DNA of 64,000 nucleotides from NCBI GenBank assembly GCA_964572955.1, contig CAZNGY010000003.1, positions 1 to 64,000 on the forward strand, written 5' to 3'. Made by a program: the position numbers and the translations under genes. Below, piece by piece: positions 27,193 to 35,550 of this stretch. The notes under the pieces were generated by a model. That model searched no databases and was not told the origin of the DNA. It saw only the letters and a program-made list of their open reading frames with translations. Every line of letters starts with the position of its first letter. Position 1 is the stretch's first letter. This DNA comes from UBA3775 sp964572955. GTDB lineage: Bacteria > Bacillota > Clostridia > Lachnospirales > Lachnospiraceae.

Positions 27193-28401
27193 ATGTTTAG
27201 AAACAAAGGATATGATATTAAAAATTACAGTTTTTCCGTGTTGCTGGTATGCGTAATCTTATCTTCGATTGGTCTTGTGGTTTTGCAGAAGCTGACTGAG
27301 GGAACGGGAACATCAATGTTTTCCAAACAGGTCATAGGTCTTATTGCAGGTGTGATAATATGTGTGCTGGTTTCACTGGTAGATTATCATTTTATATGCA
27401 AATTTTGTATTCCTCTATATTTTTTAAATATTTTGCTTATGCTTATCTGTCGATTTGTTAATAAAAGTATGTTTCCGTATTTTTATGGTAAAAGTGTTGA
27501 AGAAGCAAGGAGATGGATACATGTGGGCGGTGCCGGAGGAACAGACTTCATGCCTTCTGAAATCACAAAAATAGTTTTGATACTATGCATGGCAAAACTC
27601 CTTTATATTCTTGAAGGAAAAATCAACAGAATTTCTTCATTGGCTATTCTTGCCGTGGCATCGCTGATCCCGATTTTGTTGGTATTCATGCAGCCGGATC
27701 TTTCAACAACAATAGTTATTGTTATGATGGTTCTGACAATGATATTTGTTGCAGGATTGTCGATGAAGATTGTTATACCGGCAGTAACACTTATTACGGT
27801 GGCAATATCAGCTTTTTTGTGGTATGTTCAGCAGGACTATTCGGATTTTCTGTTAACACCATGGCAGAAAAGCCGAATATTATCAATTCTTCATCCGGAA
27901 GACTATCCGGATTTGATGTATCAGCAGAATAATGCGTCTGCAGCAATGAAGTCGGGAGGTATTTTTGGTAAAATGATAACGGATCCGGAAGGATCTAGAC
28001 TGACAAGATATGTACCGGTTGTAGAAAGTGATTTTATCTTTTGCGGAGTAGGAGAGGAATTAGGATTTCTTGGAACGGCAACGGTAATAATTCTTTTCAT
28101 ATTGTTTTTTTTTCTTGCTTTAAGAATTGCATTCAGGGCTAAAGATAAAATCGGATTATATATTGCTGCAGGAATAGCTTCGATGATAACATTTCAGGCA
28201 TTCGTAAATATCGGAGTTGTAATTTCAATATTACCTAATACCGGCATACCGCTGCCATTTATGAGCAGTGGACTTAGTTCACTGCTAACCAATTTTGCTA
28301 CAATCGGAGTTTTGATTAATGTCGGTATGCAGTGTCAAGAAGCTTCTCCGGTGACTGATGATATGATAGTAAGAGGAAAATATCATACAATCAGGAGATA
28401 G
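27193..28401 (+). CDS. rodA: Peptidoglycan glycosyltransferase RodA (SEDS family)
   Basis: Polytopic SEDS polymerase that works with PBP2 in the elongasome. About ten hydrophobic helices; family motifs include MQPDLSTTIVI, the large extracytoplasmic loop with SGGIFGKM and VESDFIFCGVGEELGF, and PNTGIPLPFMSSG. Length 402 is typical. I name it RodA rather than FtsW because it ends the mreBCD-PBP2 operon. The ribosome binding site is a weak GGTGG before ATG 27193. Confidence 0.92.
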   Translation: MFRNKGYDIKNYSFSVLLVCVILSSIGLVVLQKLTEGTGTSMFSKQVIGLIAGVIICVLVSLVDYHFICKFCIPLYFLNILLMLICRFVNKSMFPYFYGKSVEEARRWIHVGGAGGTDFMPSEITKIVLILCMAKLLYILEGKINRISSLAILAVASLIPILLVFMQPDLSTTIVIVMMVLTMIFVAGLSMKIVIPAVTLITVAISAFLWYVQQDYSDFLLTPWQKSRILSILHPEDYPDLMYQQNNASAAMKSGGIFGKMITDPEGSRLTRYVPVVESDFIFCGVGEELGFLGTATVIILFILFFFLALRIAFRAKDKIGLYIAAGIASMITFQAFVNIGVVISILPNTGIPLPFMSSGLSSLLTNFATIGVLINVGMQCQEASPVTDDMIVRGKYHTIRR

Positions 28402-28548
28402 AAATCAGGTAAACAATAATCATTTCTTAACAGTAATAAACAGAGGAATTGATTTAACCTGCATAAGTTTAATAAGATACAATGGATTAATGTATGTACG
28501 CACATTACATAAATCCGAAAAAAGCCGTGCGAAGAAATGAGGATTAAA

Positions 28549-29580
28549 ATGAAAAAAACAATTTCCGTTATATTAATTATTTGTATTATGTTGTCAGCAG
28601 TTGGATGTAAAAGCTCTGAGGACGATTTATATGCATTGTATTCATCAACTGATAATGTTGTTAATGTTGATATCGGAGAGTATATTTTAGGACAATCAGC
28701 ACCTCTGCTTACGGAAGAGCAGTTATGTTTTATAAATAAGCAGGAATTGGCAGAAGATCCGGAGCTGGATTGTAATGCAGCAATATTGATAGATCTTACT
28801 GATAATGAATTTGTTCAGGGTCAGGGTATATATGATAAGGTTTATCCGGCCAGTCTGACGAAACTGCTTACCGCGTATCTTATTTTAAAATACGGACAAC
28901 TTGATGATATGGTAACAATTGATGCTGATAATTGTGGGATAACCGAGTCAGGAGCACAGCTTATCGGGTTCAAAAAAGGCGATAGGGTTTCTGTTGAAAA
29001 TCTTTTGTATTGTCTGTTAGTATATTCAGGTAATGATTCAGGAGTGGCATTAGCCAAATATCTTTCAGGGAGTGAAGACGCTTTTTGTGAGAGACTGAAT
29101 GAAGAGGCAAAGAATCTGGGATGTAACGGTACAAATTTTACTAATCCGCATGGTTTACATGATACAAGCCATTATACAACTGCTTATGACATGTATATCA
29201 TTTTAAGAGCATGTATGAATTATGAAACGTTCAGAAATATTGCTAAAGTTACAAATTATGAAATAACATATCAGGATTCAACAGGAAAAACGGTAACGAA
29301 ATCTTTTAGTACAACGAACAGATTTAAGTTGGGAAAACATGATCTGCCTGAAGGTATTACGATTTTGGGAGGCAAAACCGGAAACACATATGCTGCGGGG
29401 GCATGCCTTATACAACAGATATCAACTGCATCAGGAAAAGAATATATTGTTGGTGTATTTGGAGCACAGTCAGTAGATTTGTTATATGATCAAATGTATT
29501 ATTTGATGGATAAAGTTGGAGCAGCAGATATGCCTGTTGAACCATCTGATTCTACGAAAGATGATACGGAGGGAAAATAA
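28549..29580 (+). CDS. D-alanyl-D-alanine carboxypeptidase (PBP5/DacF family), lipoprotein
   Basis: Trims the terminal D-Ala from wall stem peptides. Catalytic motifs: PASLTKL (SxxK), YSGNDSG (SxN) and GGKTGNT (KTG). The N-terminus is a lipoprotein signal: MKKTISVILIICIMLSAVGC, with the cysteine at residue 20. ATG 28549 was preferred over 28537 because GAGG lies at the right distance. The protein ends at the catalytic domain with an acidic tail and no C-terminal membrane anchor. It is the first of three such enzymes in the window. Confidence 0.92.
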   Translation: MKKTISVILIICIMLSAVGCKSSEDDLYALYSSTDNVVNVDIGEYILGQSAPLLTEEQLCFINKQELAEDPELDCNAAILIDLTDNEFVQGQGIYDKVYPASLTKLLTAYLILKYGQLDDMVTIDADNCGITESGAQLIGFKKGDRVSVENLLYCLLVYSGNDSGVALAKYLSGSEDAFCERLNEEAKNLGCNGTNFTNPHGLHDTSHYTTAYDMYIILRACMNYETFRNIAKVTNYEITYQDSTGKTVTKSFSTTNRFKLGKHDLPEGITILGGKTGNTYAAGACLIQQISTASGKEYIVGVFGAQSVDLLYDQMYYLMDKVGAADMPVEPSDSTKDDTEGK

Positions 29581-29623
29581 TAAAAAAAGTTAGAGATTAT
29601 TACCAAGTTTTTTTAAATTCTGG

Positions 29624-29652
29624 TTGTATTTTTGTTCAAATTGTTCTATAAT
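29624..29652 (+). promoter_or_regulatory. Promoter of the small P-loop protein
   Basis: TTGTAT (29624-29629) and TATAAT (29647-29652) with a 17-base spacer, about 38 bases before ATG 29690. Confidence 0.55.
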
Positions 29653-29689
29653 CATATCAAAGAAACACCCACATAAGGAGGATAAACAT

Positions 29690-30109
29690 ATGGTACAAAT
29701 CATTGTTGGAGAAAAGGGTAAAGGAAAAACTAAGATTTTATTAGATAAAGCAAATTCAGATATAGTTTCTGCAAAAGGAACAATTGTATATCTTGACAAA
29801 AATAATCAGCATATGTATGAGTTAAATAACAAAATCAGACTTATCAATGTAAGAGACTATTGTATTGAATGTGCATCTGAGTTTGTTGGATTTATTTGTG
29901 GTATTATTTCACAGGACCACGATATTGAAAAAGTTTATTTGGACAGTTTCTTAAAGGTTGCGTGTCTTGATGCTAAAGATGCTGACAGAATAATAAATAA
30001 ACTTAATATAGTATCTGAAAAGTTTAATGTAGATATTGTAATAAGTCTTTCACAGAAATCTGAAGAAATTTCAGAAGAAATAAAAAAATATGTATTAGCA
30101 GCTTTATAA
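29690..30109 (+). CDS. Small P-loop protein of unknown function
   Basis: A 139-residue cytoplasmic protein that begins with a P-loop, VGEKGKGKTKIL, at residues 5-16. A possible Walker B is VYLDSF near residue 80. The rest alternates strands and helices like a small NTPase core without recognisable partner domains. AAGGAGG precedes ATG 29690. It has its own promoter and terminator, so it is a single-gene unit. I do not recognise the family beyond the nucleotide-binding motif. Confidence 0.8.
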   Translation: MVQIIVGEKGKGKTKILLDKANSDIVSAKGTIVYLDKNNQHMYELNNKIRLINVRDYCIECASEFVGFICGIISQDHDIEKVYLDSFLKVACLDAKDADRIINKLNIVSEKFNVDIVISLSQKSEEISEEIKKYVLAAL

Positions 30110-30122
30110 AGAGTGTTTATGT

Positions 30123-30151
30123 AAGAGCATGGTTTATACCATGCTCTTTTA
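30123..30151 (+). terminator. Terminator between convergent genes
   Basis: A perfect 9-base stem, AGAGCATGG and CCATGCTCT, closes a six-base loop and is followed by TTTTA. A-rich sequence on the left makes it usable for the minus-strand DUF378 gene too. Confidence 0.85.
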
Positions 30152-30154
30152 TGT

Positions 30155-30352
30155 TTATTCATTTCTGATTCTGCCGAAATAAGAAATTGCATAAAGACCT
30201 GAAATGCCAACCAGAGAGTAGATGATTCTCGAAAGCAAACTCATATCTCCAAATATTAATCTGACAAGATCAAAGCTGAAAAATCCTATAAGTCCCCAAT
30301 TAATGGCACCTATTATAACAATAATCAAGGCGATATAATCTACAGTTTTCAT
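30155..30352 (-). CDS. DUF378 family small membrane protein
   Basis: A 65-residue protein with two hydrophobic helices (about residues 5-26 and 41-57) and the family hallmark INWGLIGFFSFDLV between them (as in Bacillus YuzA). Function unknown. AAAGGAA precedes the start. It is the only minus-strand gene between 6.5 kb and 48.5 kb and is convergent with the P-loop gene. Confidence 0.88.
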   Translation of the reverse strand: MKTVDYIALIIVIIGAINWGLIGFFSFDLVRLIFGDMSLLSRIIYSLVGISGLYAISYFGRIRNE

Positions 30353-30423
30353 AAATTTGTTCCTTTCTGTAATTTGTTAACAATATTTTGTACCATTCTT
30401 AAGAAAATTATACAAATTAAAGG

Positions 30424-30452
30424 TTTAAATTTTCTGTTCAATAAAGTATAAT
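30424..30452 (+). promoter_or_regulatory. Promoter of the HlyD-like/yggS/sepF operon
   Basis: TTTAAA (30424-30429) and TATAAT (30447-30452) with a 17-base spacer. The leader of about 85 bases holds an imperfect hairpin (about 30475-30518, CAGAAAAT paired with ATTTTCCTG). Confidence 0.5.
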
Positions 30453-30545
30453 ACTTTTATTATAAGGGGATTTATCAGAAAATGCCGTGATACGCTTTGC
30501 GATGAGGTGATTTTCCTGTTAAATACTATTTAAGGAGAGACTGTT

Positions 30546-31940
30546 TTGAAACAGGGTGACAGTAGGAAAAAAAGATCTGAGGTAAGAAATGTTAACATTG
30601 GAATCGTGGTACTGCTTCTCGTTTTCATATACATGGTTGTTAACATAATGGTAAGTCTGAATAAAGATCATCTTTCCATATATGAAGTACAGGCTATTAG
30701 TATGTCTCAGGATGGTAATGCAGAAGCAGTAATTGTTCGTTCTGAATCGGATTATTATACTCAGACAGCCGGGTATACAAATTTTTTTATAAGAAGTGGC
30801 TCAAGGGTTGCTGTAGGAGACACCGTTTATTCAATAGATGAGAGTCGAAATGTTTATGATTATTTGGTTGATTACGGCGTTAACTACACATTGACTTCTG
30901 ACGATATAGAAATTTTGAAGAAATATGTTTCAGATTTTAACGACAGATATACAGATGATAATTTTGAGCAGGCATATTTGCTAAGAGACAATCTTAATTC
31001 AGAAGTTGCCAATATATCTGACTCTTATTTATTGGATAACCTTGATGATATAGTTAGTGAATCGGGAAATCCTGTCACGTTTAATGTTGTTAAGGCTGAC
31101 AAGTCAGGAACAATTTCCTTTTTTAATGACTCGCTTGATGGGTTGACGGTAGATGAGGTAAACACTGATACGTTTGACAGATCTAATTATTCTTCTCAGA
31201 ATCTATATGATAATAAACTTAAAGAATCGGAATCAATGATATATAAAATTGTTTCCGATGAAAATTGGAGTTTAGTTATAAACCTGTCAGAAAAGCAGTA
31301 TGGCGCTCTGAAAGAAAAGAAAAATCTTAATTTTAAGATAAAAAATGATGGTCTTAGTCTGACTAAACCATGCAGTTTTTATCAAAAAGACGGAGGATAT
31401 TTTTGTAGAATTGATTTAACGGAATACATGATAAGATATCTGAAAGAACGATTTTTGGATATCGAAATTTCGATGGATTCCGATGAAGGTTTAAAGATAC
31501 CTTATTCATCAATTACAACAAAAGAGTTTTATAAGATACCTTCTCAGTACTACATATACAACGAAGAGACTGAAGAATGGGGATTTACAACAATGGAATA
31601 TAATATTGAAACAAAGCAGACAAGTTATAAGTTTCTTAAAGCATCATCATATTTCAATGATAAAGATAATGAAATTGTATATGTTGATACAAACAGTCTG
31701 GAATATGGGCAATATATTTATTCTATGGAAGATGAGACACTGTTCCAGGTAAGTGTAATAGGCACTCTTAAGGGTGTATATAACGTTAATAAAGGATATG
31801 CAGTATTTAAGAGGATAAATATTATATCTGAAAATGATGATTACTGCATTGTTCTCGACGGGGCGGATAACAGTCTTAAGGCTCATGACCATATTGCACT
31901 TCATGCAGAACTTATAATTGAAGATGCTCAAATCTACTGA
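30546..31940 (+). CDS. HlyD-like membrane-anchored protein of the sepF cluster
   Basis: A 464-residue protein with a basic N-terminus, one membrane helix at about residues 19-38, and a large outside part with a biotinyl-lipoyl-like or barrel-sandwich segment (about 60-85, GSRVAVGDTVYSID) as in HlyD/MFP adaptors, then two further beta-rich regions. TTG 30546 lies after AAGGAG. No ABC transporter or outer partner is next to it; instead it precedes yggS, sepF and divIVA, a linkage seen in Clostridia, which hints at a division or envelope role. The function is unproven. Confidence 0.75.
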   Translation: MKQGDSRKKRSEVRNVNIGIVVLLLVFIYMVVNIMVSLNKDHLSIYEVQAISMSQDGNAEAVIVRSESDYYTQTAGYTNFFIRSGSRVAVGDTVYSIDESRNVYDYLVDYGVNYTLTSDDIEILKKYVSDFNDRYTDDNFEQAYLLRDNLNSEVANISDSYLLDNLDDIVSESGNPVTFNVVKADKSGTISFFNDSLDGLTVDEVNTDTFDRSNYSSQNLYDNKLKESESMIYKIVSDENWSLVINLSEKQYGALKEKKNLNFKIKNDGLSLTKPCSFYQKDGGYFCRIDLTEYMIRYLKERFLDIEISMDSDEGLKIPYSSITTKEFYKIPSQYYIYNEETEEWGFTTMEYNIETKQTSYKFLKASSYFNDKDNEIVYVDTNSLEYGQYIYSMEDETLFQVSVIGTLKGVYNVNKGYAVFKRINIISENDDYCIVLDGADNSLKAHDHIALHAELIIEDAQIY

Positions 31941-31966
31941 TTATAACACGAGTTGGGAGAAGTAAT

Positions 31967-32656
31967 ATGATAAAAGAAAATATCGAGAAAATACATATTG
32001 CAATCGATAAAGCGGTTGAAAAATCCGATAGAGGACAAAAGGTGACACTGATATGTGTAAGCAAGACTAAACCAGTTGAGATGGTTTGGGAGGCATACAA
32101 TGCCGGGGAACGCATATTTGGAGAAAACAAGGTGCAGGAGATAAATGAAAAAGCACCGGTGATGCCGGAAGATGTAAAATGGCATATGATAGGACATCTT
32201 CAAAAAAACAAAGTCAGAAAAGCAGTTTTATATTCAGAAATGATACACTCGGTGGACAGTATAGAATTAGCTGAGTATATTGATAAAGAAGCCATGAGAA
32301 TAAGTAAAGTTCAGGATATTCTGCTTGAGTTAAATATTGCGTCTGAAGATTCGAAATATGGACTGGATGAAGTCGGATTGATGGAAATTCTGAAACCATT
32401 GTCAGAACTTAAATACGTGAGACTACGAGGCTTAATGTGTGTTGCACCATATACGGATACTCCGGAGGAAAATCGCAGATATTTCAGAAAAATGAGAGAA
32501 TTTCTTGAATATATAAATACAACGAGTCTGTTTAATGAAAAACTTGATGTTCTTTCAATGGGGATGAGCAATGATTATGAAATTGCAATTGAAGAAGGAG
32601 CTACTCATGTAAGAATAGGTACAAGTATTTTTGGAGAAAGAAATTACAACATATAA
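31967..32656 (+). CDS. yggS: YggS family PLP homeostasis protein
   Basis: Single-domain TIM barrel that binds pyridoxal phosphate. The cofactor lysine is in LICVSKTKP (about residue 30), followed by FGENKVQEINEK, WHMIGHLQKNK and SMGMSNDYEIAIEEG near the end, all family signatures. Length 229. GGGAGAAG precedes ATG 31967. It is next to sepF as in many Gram-positive division clusters. Confidence 0.96.
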   Translation: MIKENIEKIHIAIDKAVEKSDRGQKVTLICVSKTKPVEMVWEAYNAGERIFGENKVQEINEKAPVMPEDVKWHMIGHLQKNKVRKAVLYSEMIHSVDSIELAEYIDKEAMRISKVQDILLELNIASEDSKYGLDEVGLMEILKPLSELKYVRLRGLMCVAPYTDTPEENRRYFRKMREFLEYINTTSLFNEKLDVLSMGMSNDYEIAIEEGATHVRIGTSIFGERNYNI

Positions 32657-32670
32657 GGAGGATGATAGAA

Positions 32671-33336
32671 ATGGACTTTTTAAAAAAACTTAGTGATGCA
32701 ATCAGGTTTACAGATGATGACTTTGATGATGATGACGATGAAGAATACTACAGAGAAATAGCCAAACTTGAAAAAAAGAAAAAGGAAAAAGAAAAGGCTG
32801 AAAAAAGCAGAAGAAATGCTTCAGCGTTGAGAACAAGAGAGGCTTTGAAAGACAAAAAAAATTCATATACAAGAGACAGACGTGAAACGGGTTCACCTTC
32901 ACGTAATGTTCAAAACAGCAGGAATAATGTTTCTCAAGTAAAGAAGACATTAGTATCTCAGGGAACTTCTCGTCAAACAGATAATTATTCTTCAAAAAGG
33001 GTAACCCGTAGTGATAATCTTTATCGCTTAAGAGAATCAAAGGCTGGAATTTCATTTTATGATGCCAGAACATTTGAGGATGCACAGCTTGTATGTGATA
33101 AGCTAGCGGATGGAAATGGAGTTATTGTCAGGTTTTCCAAATCAGGTACAGGTGACAGTCAGAGGGTTATGGATTTTATTGCAGGATGTGTTTATGCAAT
33201 TAATGGTAATATCCATGCGGCATCTGATGAATTTTTTATATTTACTCCGAAGGGAATGGAACTTTCAGGAGATGAGATTGCAAGTATGATAAAAGATTCA
33301 GGGTTCGGTGTTCCAACTTTTAACAAAATGTTATAA
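32671..33336 (+). CDS. sepF: Cell division protein SepF
   Basis: FtsZ-binding protein that bundles filaments and anchors them to the membrane. The N-terminal amphipathic helix MDFLKKLSDAIRF is followed by a very acidic stretch (DDDFDDDDDEEYY), a basic low-complexity linker, and the globular DUF552 domain from about residue 120 (YDARTFEDAQLVCDKL, RVMDFIAGCVYA). ATG 32671 was chosen over 32662, which touches the AGGAGG sequence directly. Length 221. Confidence 0.94.
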   Translation: MDFLKKLSDAIRFTDDDFDDDDDEEYYREIAKLEKKKKEKEKAEKSRRNASALRTREALKDKKNSYTRDRRETGSPSRNVQNSRNNVSQVKKTLVSQGTSRQTDNYSSKRVTRSDNLYRLRESKAGISFYDARTFEDAQLVCDKLADGNGVIVRFSKSGTGDSQRVMDFIAGCVYAINGNIHAASDEFFIFTPKGMELSGDEIASMIKDSGFGVPTFNKML

Positions 33337-33363
33337 GACAACAATGAGTACGGAGGAAATACT

Positions 33364-33879
33364 ATGATTACACCTATAGAAATTCAAAAAACTGTTTTCA
33401 AAACAGCAGCACATGGGTATTCAAAATCTCAGGTTGATGAGTTTAAGGAATTGCTGTTAAAAGACTATGAGTCATTATATCGACAAAATCTGGATTTGAC
33501 GGAAAAGATTAATCTTTTAAACGATAAGCTTCAGTATTATACGTCAATGGAAAAATCACTTCACAAGGCATTGGTGCTTGCAGAAAAATCGGCAGATGAG
33601 ACGAAGAGAGCGGCAGAACTTAATTCAGCAGCAGTATTAAAAGATGCAAGAGCACAGGCTCAGGTAATCATTAATGATGCTAAAATGCAGCTTAATACAC
33701 TTCATGATGCAACAATAGAACTTATGCAGCAGTACGAAACTTATAAAGCACAGATTCTTGCAGCATCAAATGCGCAGATTCAGCTTCTTAACAGTGAAGC
33801 ATTTACTCTTGATAAATCTGTACTTAATGCATACCAGGAACTGAGAAATAACAAGGAAAAAGTGAACGGAAAACAGTAG
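33364..33879 (+). CDS. divIVA: DivIVA domain protein
   Basis: Curvature-sensing coiled-coil protein of poles and septa. The N-terminal DivIVA signature is ITPIEIQKTVFKT then GYSKSQVDEF; coiled coils follow at about residues 30-75 and 85-135. Length 171. GGAGG precedes ATG 33364. It ends the yggS-sepF-divIVA unit and is followed by a strong terminator. With no MinE in the window, this protein is a candidate for pole marking. Confidence 0.93.
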   Translation: MITPIEIQKTVFKTAAHGYSKSQVDEFKELLLKDYESLYRQNLDLTEKINLLNDKLQYYTSMEKSLHKALVLAEKSADETKRAAELNSAAVLKDARAQAQVIINDAKMQLNTLHDATIELMQQYETYKAQILAASNAQIQLLNSEAFTLDKSVLNAYQELRNNKEKVNGKQ

Positions 33880-33898
33880 ATTCCGTTTAAGTAAAATT

Positions 33899-33930
33899 AA
33901 GGCTGCTAATTTACCGATTAGCAGCTTTTG
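33899..33930 (+). terminator. Rho-independent terminator after divIVA
   Basis: GCTGCTAAT and ATTAGCAGC form a perfect 9-base stem with a six-base loop, followed by TTTT. Confidence 0.88.
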
Positions 33931-34017
33931 GTTTACAACTGAAATAGTATAATTTTAATTTTTGGAACAGGTTCTCCCTGAATGGCAAAGAAAAAATGTT
34001 TTGAAATAGAGGTTAAA

Positions 34018-34509
34018 ATGAATAAAAAAAGAATCCTATTTTTGATTTGCTGGCTGATACCATTTCTTCTAATTGATCAGTTGACAAAGTGTTATGCAAG
34101 AAACATAATAAGTAAAAGTACTATCAATATAATTGATGGGATTTTAGAATTCAGGTTCTTGAAAAATACAGGGGCAGCATGGGGGTCGTTTAGTTCAATG
34201 ACGTCAATGCTTTCAATTATAACAATCATAATGATTATAGCAGTAGTATTTATATATATGCGTATTCCTTTTGATAAAAGAATGCTTCCTTTGCGTATGC
34301 TGTTGGTTTTTATTATTACAGGTGCGGTTGGGAATTTGATTGATAGAATTGCTTTTAAATATGTTACGGATTTTATATATTTTAGGCTGATTAATTTTCC
34401 TATATTCAATGTGGCTGATATATATGTTACCTGTTCGGCATTAATTATGGCAATTTTGATTCTTTTTTATTATAAGGATGAGGATTTTGAATGGTTAAAA
34501 TTCAGATAA
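34018..34509 (+). CDS. lspA: Lipoprotein signal peptidase
   Basis: Membrane aspartyl protease that cleaves prolipoproteins after lipidation. Four hydrophobic helices over 163 residues; the catalytic aspartates are in VTDF (about D118) and FNVAD (about D134); NTGAAWGSF and GNLIDR are conserved. ATG 34018 was chosen because GAGG precedes it; an in-frame ATG at 33982 lacks a good ribosome binding site. The gene overlaps the pseudouridine synthase start by 19 bases. Confidence 0.94.
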   Translation: MNKKRILFLICWLIPFLLIDQLTKCYARNIISKSTINIIDGILEFRFLKNTGAAWGSFSSMTSMLSIITIIMIIAVVFIYMRIPFDKRMLPLRMLLVFIITGAVGNLIDRIAFKYVTDFIYFRLINFPIFNVADIYVTCSALIMAILILFYYKDEDFEWLKFR

Positions 34510-35534
34510 CTGATGTTGAATCAGAAGAAACAGCGGAATTAGACAAAGTTGTATTTTCCTGCGAAAGAGAAGTTATTGAACTAGAAGTGAACGGAATTTC
34601 ATCAATACGGATAGACAAGTATCTTTCTGAGGAATTAAATGACTTTACTAGAAACAGAATACAAAAGCTGATTTCGGATGGTCAGGTGGAAGTTGATGGG
34701 AAGGTTGTTTCGGCATCAAATTTAAAATGTAAAAATGGAAATAAAATAAGAATAAGTGTTCCGATACCTGAAGAAACGGATATTCTGCCGGAAGATATTT
34801 CGCTTGATGTTGTTTATGAGGATGATGGGCTGATAATTGTAAATAAACCGCAGGGAATGGTAGTTCATCCGTCCGCCGGACATACAAAGGGAACGCTTGT
34901 TAATGCATTGATGTTCAGATTCGGCAACAATCTTTCGGGAATTAATGGAGAACTTCGCCCCGGTATTGTTCACAGAATTGATATGAATACTTCCGGAATT
35001 CTGTGTATATGTAAAAATGATAAAACGCATAATTATATGGCTGAGCTTTTGGGAAAGCATGATATACACAGAATTTATTATTGTCTTTGTGACGGTATCT
35101 TTAAAGATAAACAGGGGAGAATAGAGGCTCCAATTGGACGTTCTACAAATGATCGAAAGAAAATGGCAATTAATCCTAAGGGGAAAAATGCCATTACAAA
35201 TTATGAAGTTATTGCGGAATTCAAAAACAGATATTCACTTGTAAAATGCCGGCTTGAAACAGGAAGAACGCACCAAATCCGGGTTCATATGGCATCAAAA
35301 CAGCATCCGATTGTCGGAGATGATGTATATAATTCACTGAAAAAGGAGTACAAACTTAATGGACAGCTTCTTCATGCAGCTGTTCTTGGTTTTATACATC
35401 CGGAAACAGGTAAATATATTGAATTCAGAACACCTTTACCGGATTATTTTATGAGTATTCTTTCGGGTTTTAATGAAAATAAAGAGATTATTTCAGAACT
35501 TGATGAGACTCTTAAACAAAGAGTAAATTTATAA
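34491..35534 (+). CDS. rluD: RluD-type 23S rRNA pseudouridine synthase
   Basis: Isomerises uridines in large-subunit rRNA. A nonstandard N-terminal 35-residue part leads into an S4 RNA-binding domain (SIRIDKYLSEEL to about residue 95), then the catalytic domain with GIVHRIDMNTSG (catalytic Asp) and ETGRTHQIRVHM. Length 347 is slightly longer than usual because of the N-terminus. The ribosome binding site is inside the end of lspA. The gene adjacency lspA-rluD is widespread in Firmicutes. Confidence 0.94.
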   Translation: MVKIQITDVESEETAELDKVVFSCEREVIELEVNGISSIRIDKYLSEELNDFTRNRIQKLISDGQVEVDGKVVSASNLKCKNGNKIRISVPIPEETDILPEDISLDVVYEDDGLIIVNKPQGMVVHPSAGHTKGTLVNALMFRFGNNLSGINGELRPGIVHRIDMNTSGILCICKNDKTHNYMAELLGKHDIHRIYYCLCDGIFKDKQGRIEAPIGRSTNDRKKMAINPKGKNAITNYEVIAEFKNRYSLVKCRLETGRTHQIRVHMASKQHPIVGDDVYNSLKKEYKLNGQLLHAAVLGFIHPETGKYIEFRTPLPDYFMSILSGFNENKEIISELDETLKQRVNL

Positions 35535-35550
35535 ATGATAGAGGAAGCAG

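Noticed and set aside
28402..28548. Promoter-like TTGATT and TAAGAT between rodA and the carboxypeptidase
   Set aside because: Both boxes are poor matches with an 18-base spacer; the gap has no other visible feature.
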